Source: Madurella fahalii
Lineage: Eukaryota; Ascomycota; Sordariomycetes; Sordariales
NCBI GenBank assembly: GCA_029876055.1
Contig: CM056875.1
Location: forward strand, 7,775,001-7,839,000
Direction: 5' to 3'
Length of the DNA stretch: 64,000 bases
Shown here: piece after piece, positions 63,588 to 64,000 of the stretch
How positions within the stretch are numbered: the stretch's first letter is position 1
Layout of the letters: every line of letters starts with the position of its first letter
Notes under the pieces: model-generated
Database searches by the model: none
What the model saw: only the letters and a program-made list of their open reading frames with translations
What the model was told of the DNA's origin: nothing
Position numbers and translations under genes: made by a program

Positions 63588-64000
63588 TTACTTCATCGCA
63601 TTTCTCAACCCCGAGACCTTCCCCCGTGGCGTCGCCCTCGGCGTGGCTTTCACCGAACCGCTAAATGGCGACTCGGAGGCCCTCCTCCCGGCGCTACCTA
63701 TCTTCCCCCACAGCCTTTGCGCAGCAGGCGTTAGCCCACCAGACGATACCCTCGGGCTACTAGGGAACTTTGGCACCGGCGTCCTCTCCACCTTGCCCGT
63801 AACCCCCAGCCTCGCCGACGTCCGCTTCGACTGCGAAATTCGCTCCACCATCCGATGATGCAGCGCCTCTCTTTTCCTCTGCTCCTGAATCGTAAACGGA
63901 TTCGGTGTGGCATCACCAGGGCCTAAATCAATAACCGGCGTCTTGATCTTCCCATTTCTTTTCGGTTCCACCTCCGGCTCTTCATCGTCAACAAAAGCGT
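63588..64000 (-). CDS. ES2/DGCR14-like splicing factor, C-terminal part (runs off window)
   Basis: Only the 3' end of the gene is present; the frame is open to the right edge, and the N-terminus lies beyond position 64000. The visible ~137 residues include NPFTIQEQRKREALHHRMVE, then RISQSKRTSARLGVTGKV and LTPAAQRLWGKIGSAG, ending GLRNAMK with stop TAA at 63590-63588. A short helix that starts P-F-x-[IL]-x-E and runs into ...L-H-x-[RK]-[LM]-[VA]-E, followed by an LTPAA-x-[KR]-L segment, is what I recall of the C-terminus of ES2/DGCR14 (S. pombe Bis1), a nuclear C-complex spliceosome protein. The start is outside the window, so the family call is tentative. Thr/Pro/Arg-rich linkers suggest disorder. 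Confidence 0.55.
   Translation of the reverse strand, partial: AFVDDEEPEVEPKRNGKIKTPVIDLGPGDATPNPFTIQEQRKREALHHRMVERISQSKRTSARLGVTGKVERTPVPKFPSSPRVSSGGLTPAAQRLWGKIGSAGRRASESPFSGSVKATPRATPRGKVSGLRNAMK

Overview
The window is nuclear DNA from a filamentous ascomycete, most likely a Sordariomycete of the Neurospora/Chaetomium/Thermothelomyces kind. Most genes carry short introns (about 50-240 bp) with GTANGT donors, CTAAC/CTGAC branch sites and YAG acceptors. Coding sequence is GC-rich, genes lie on both strands, and the encoded proteins read as filamentous-fungal versions of yeast proteins. The species assignment is an inference from protein flavour and intron style. All exon structures were assembled by eye, and each joined coding length is a multiple of three.

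Layout. 0-17 kb: VPS3 (-), the golgin CASP/COY1 (+), a secreted DUF3455 protein (+), an FCP1-like HAD protein (+), eEF1B-gamma (-) and mitochondrial ribosomal protein uS9m (+). 17-27 kb: two long gene-poor stretches around one filamentous-fungal regulator-like gene (21.8-23.1 kb) that has a very long pyrimidine-rich upstream region. 26-41 kb: calcineurin B (-), EPL1 of NuA4 (+), KAE1 of KEOPS (+), AMPK beta (-), SPT4 (+), KIN17 (-) and aspartokinase HOM3 (-). 42-64 kb: mitochondrial ABC transporter MDL1 (-), RTT103 (-), clathrin light chain (+), COX7 (-), the SNARE TLG2 (-), calmodulin (+), a decayed complex I 39/40-kDa subunit copy (-), AP-1 gamma (+), RRP36 (+), COQ8 (-) and the 3' part of an ES2/DGCR14-like gene (-) that runs off the right edge.

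These are mainly housekeeping genes, not a biosynthetic or defence island. Several work in the same processes: VPS3, CASP, clathrin light chain, TLG2 and AP-1 gamma in Golgi/endosome traffic; uS9m, COX7, MDL1 and COQ8 in mitochondria; SPT4, RTT103 and EPL1 in RNA polymerase II transcription; calmodulin and calcineurin B in calcium signalling. Adjacent genes are not co-transcribed operons. Divergent pairs share intergenic promoters (VPS3/CASP, eEF1B-gamma/uS9m, CNB1/EPL1, AMPK beta/SPT4, RTT103/CLC1, TLG2/calmodulin).

The least expected element is the broken complex I subunit copy at 54.56-55.08 kb, which keeps intron-like segments. Other points of note are a GC-AG intron in AMPK beta, start codons isolated in tiny exons (COX7, calmodulin, AP-1 gamma), several stop-free introns of 57-60 bp, and an FCP1-like protein with DLNGT in place of DxDGT. 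I found no convincing new multi-gene system.
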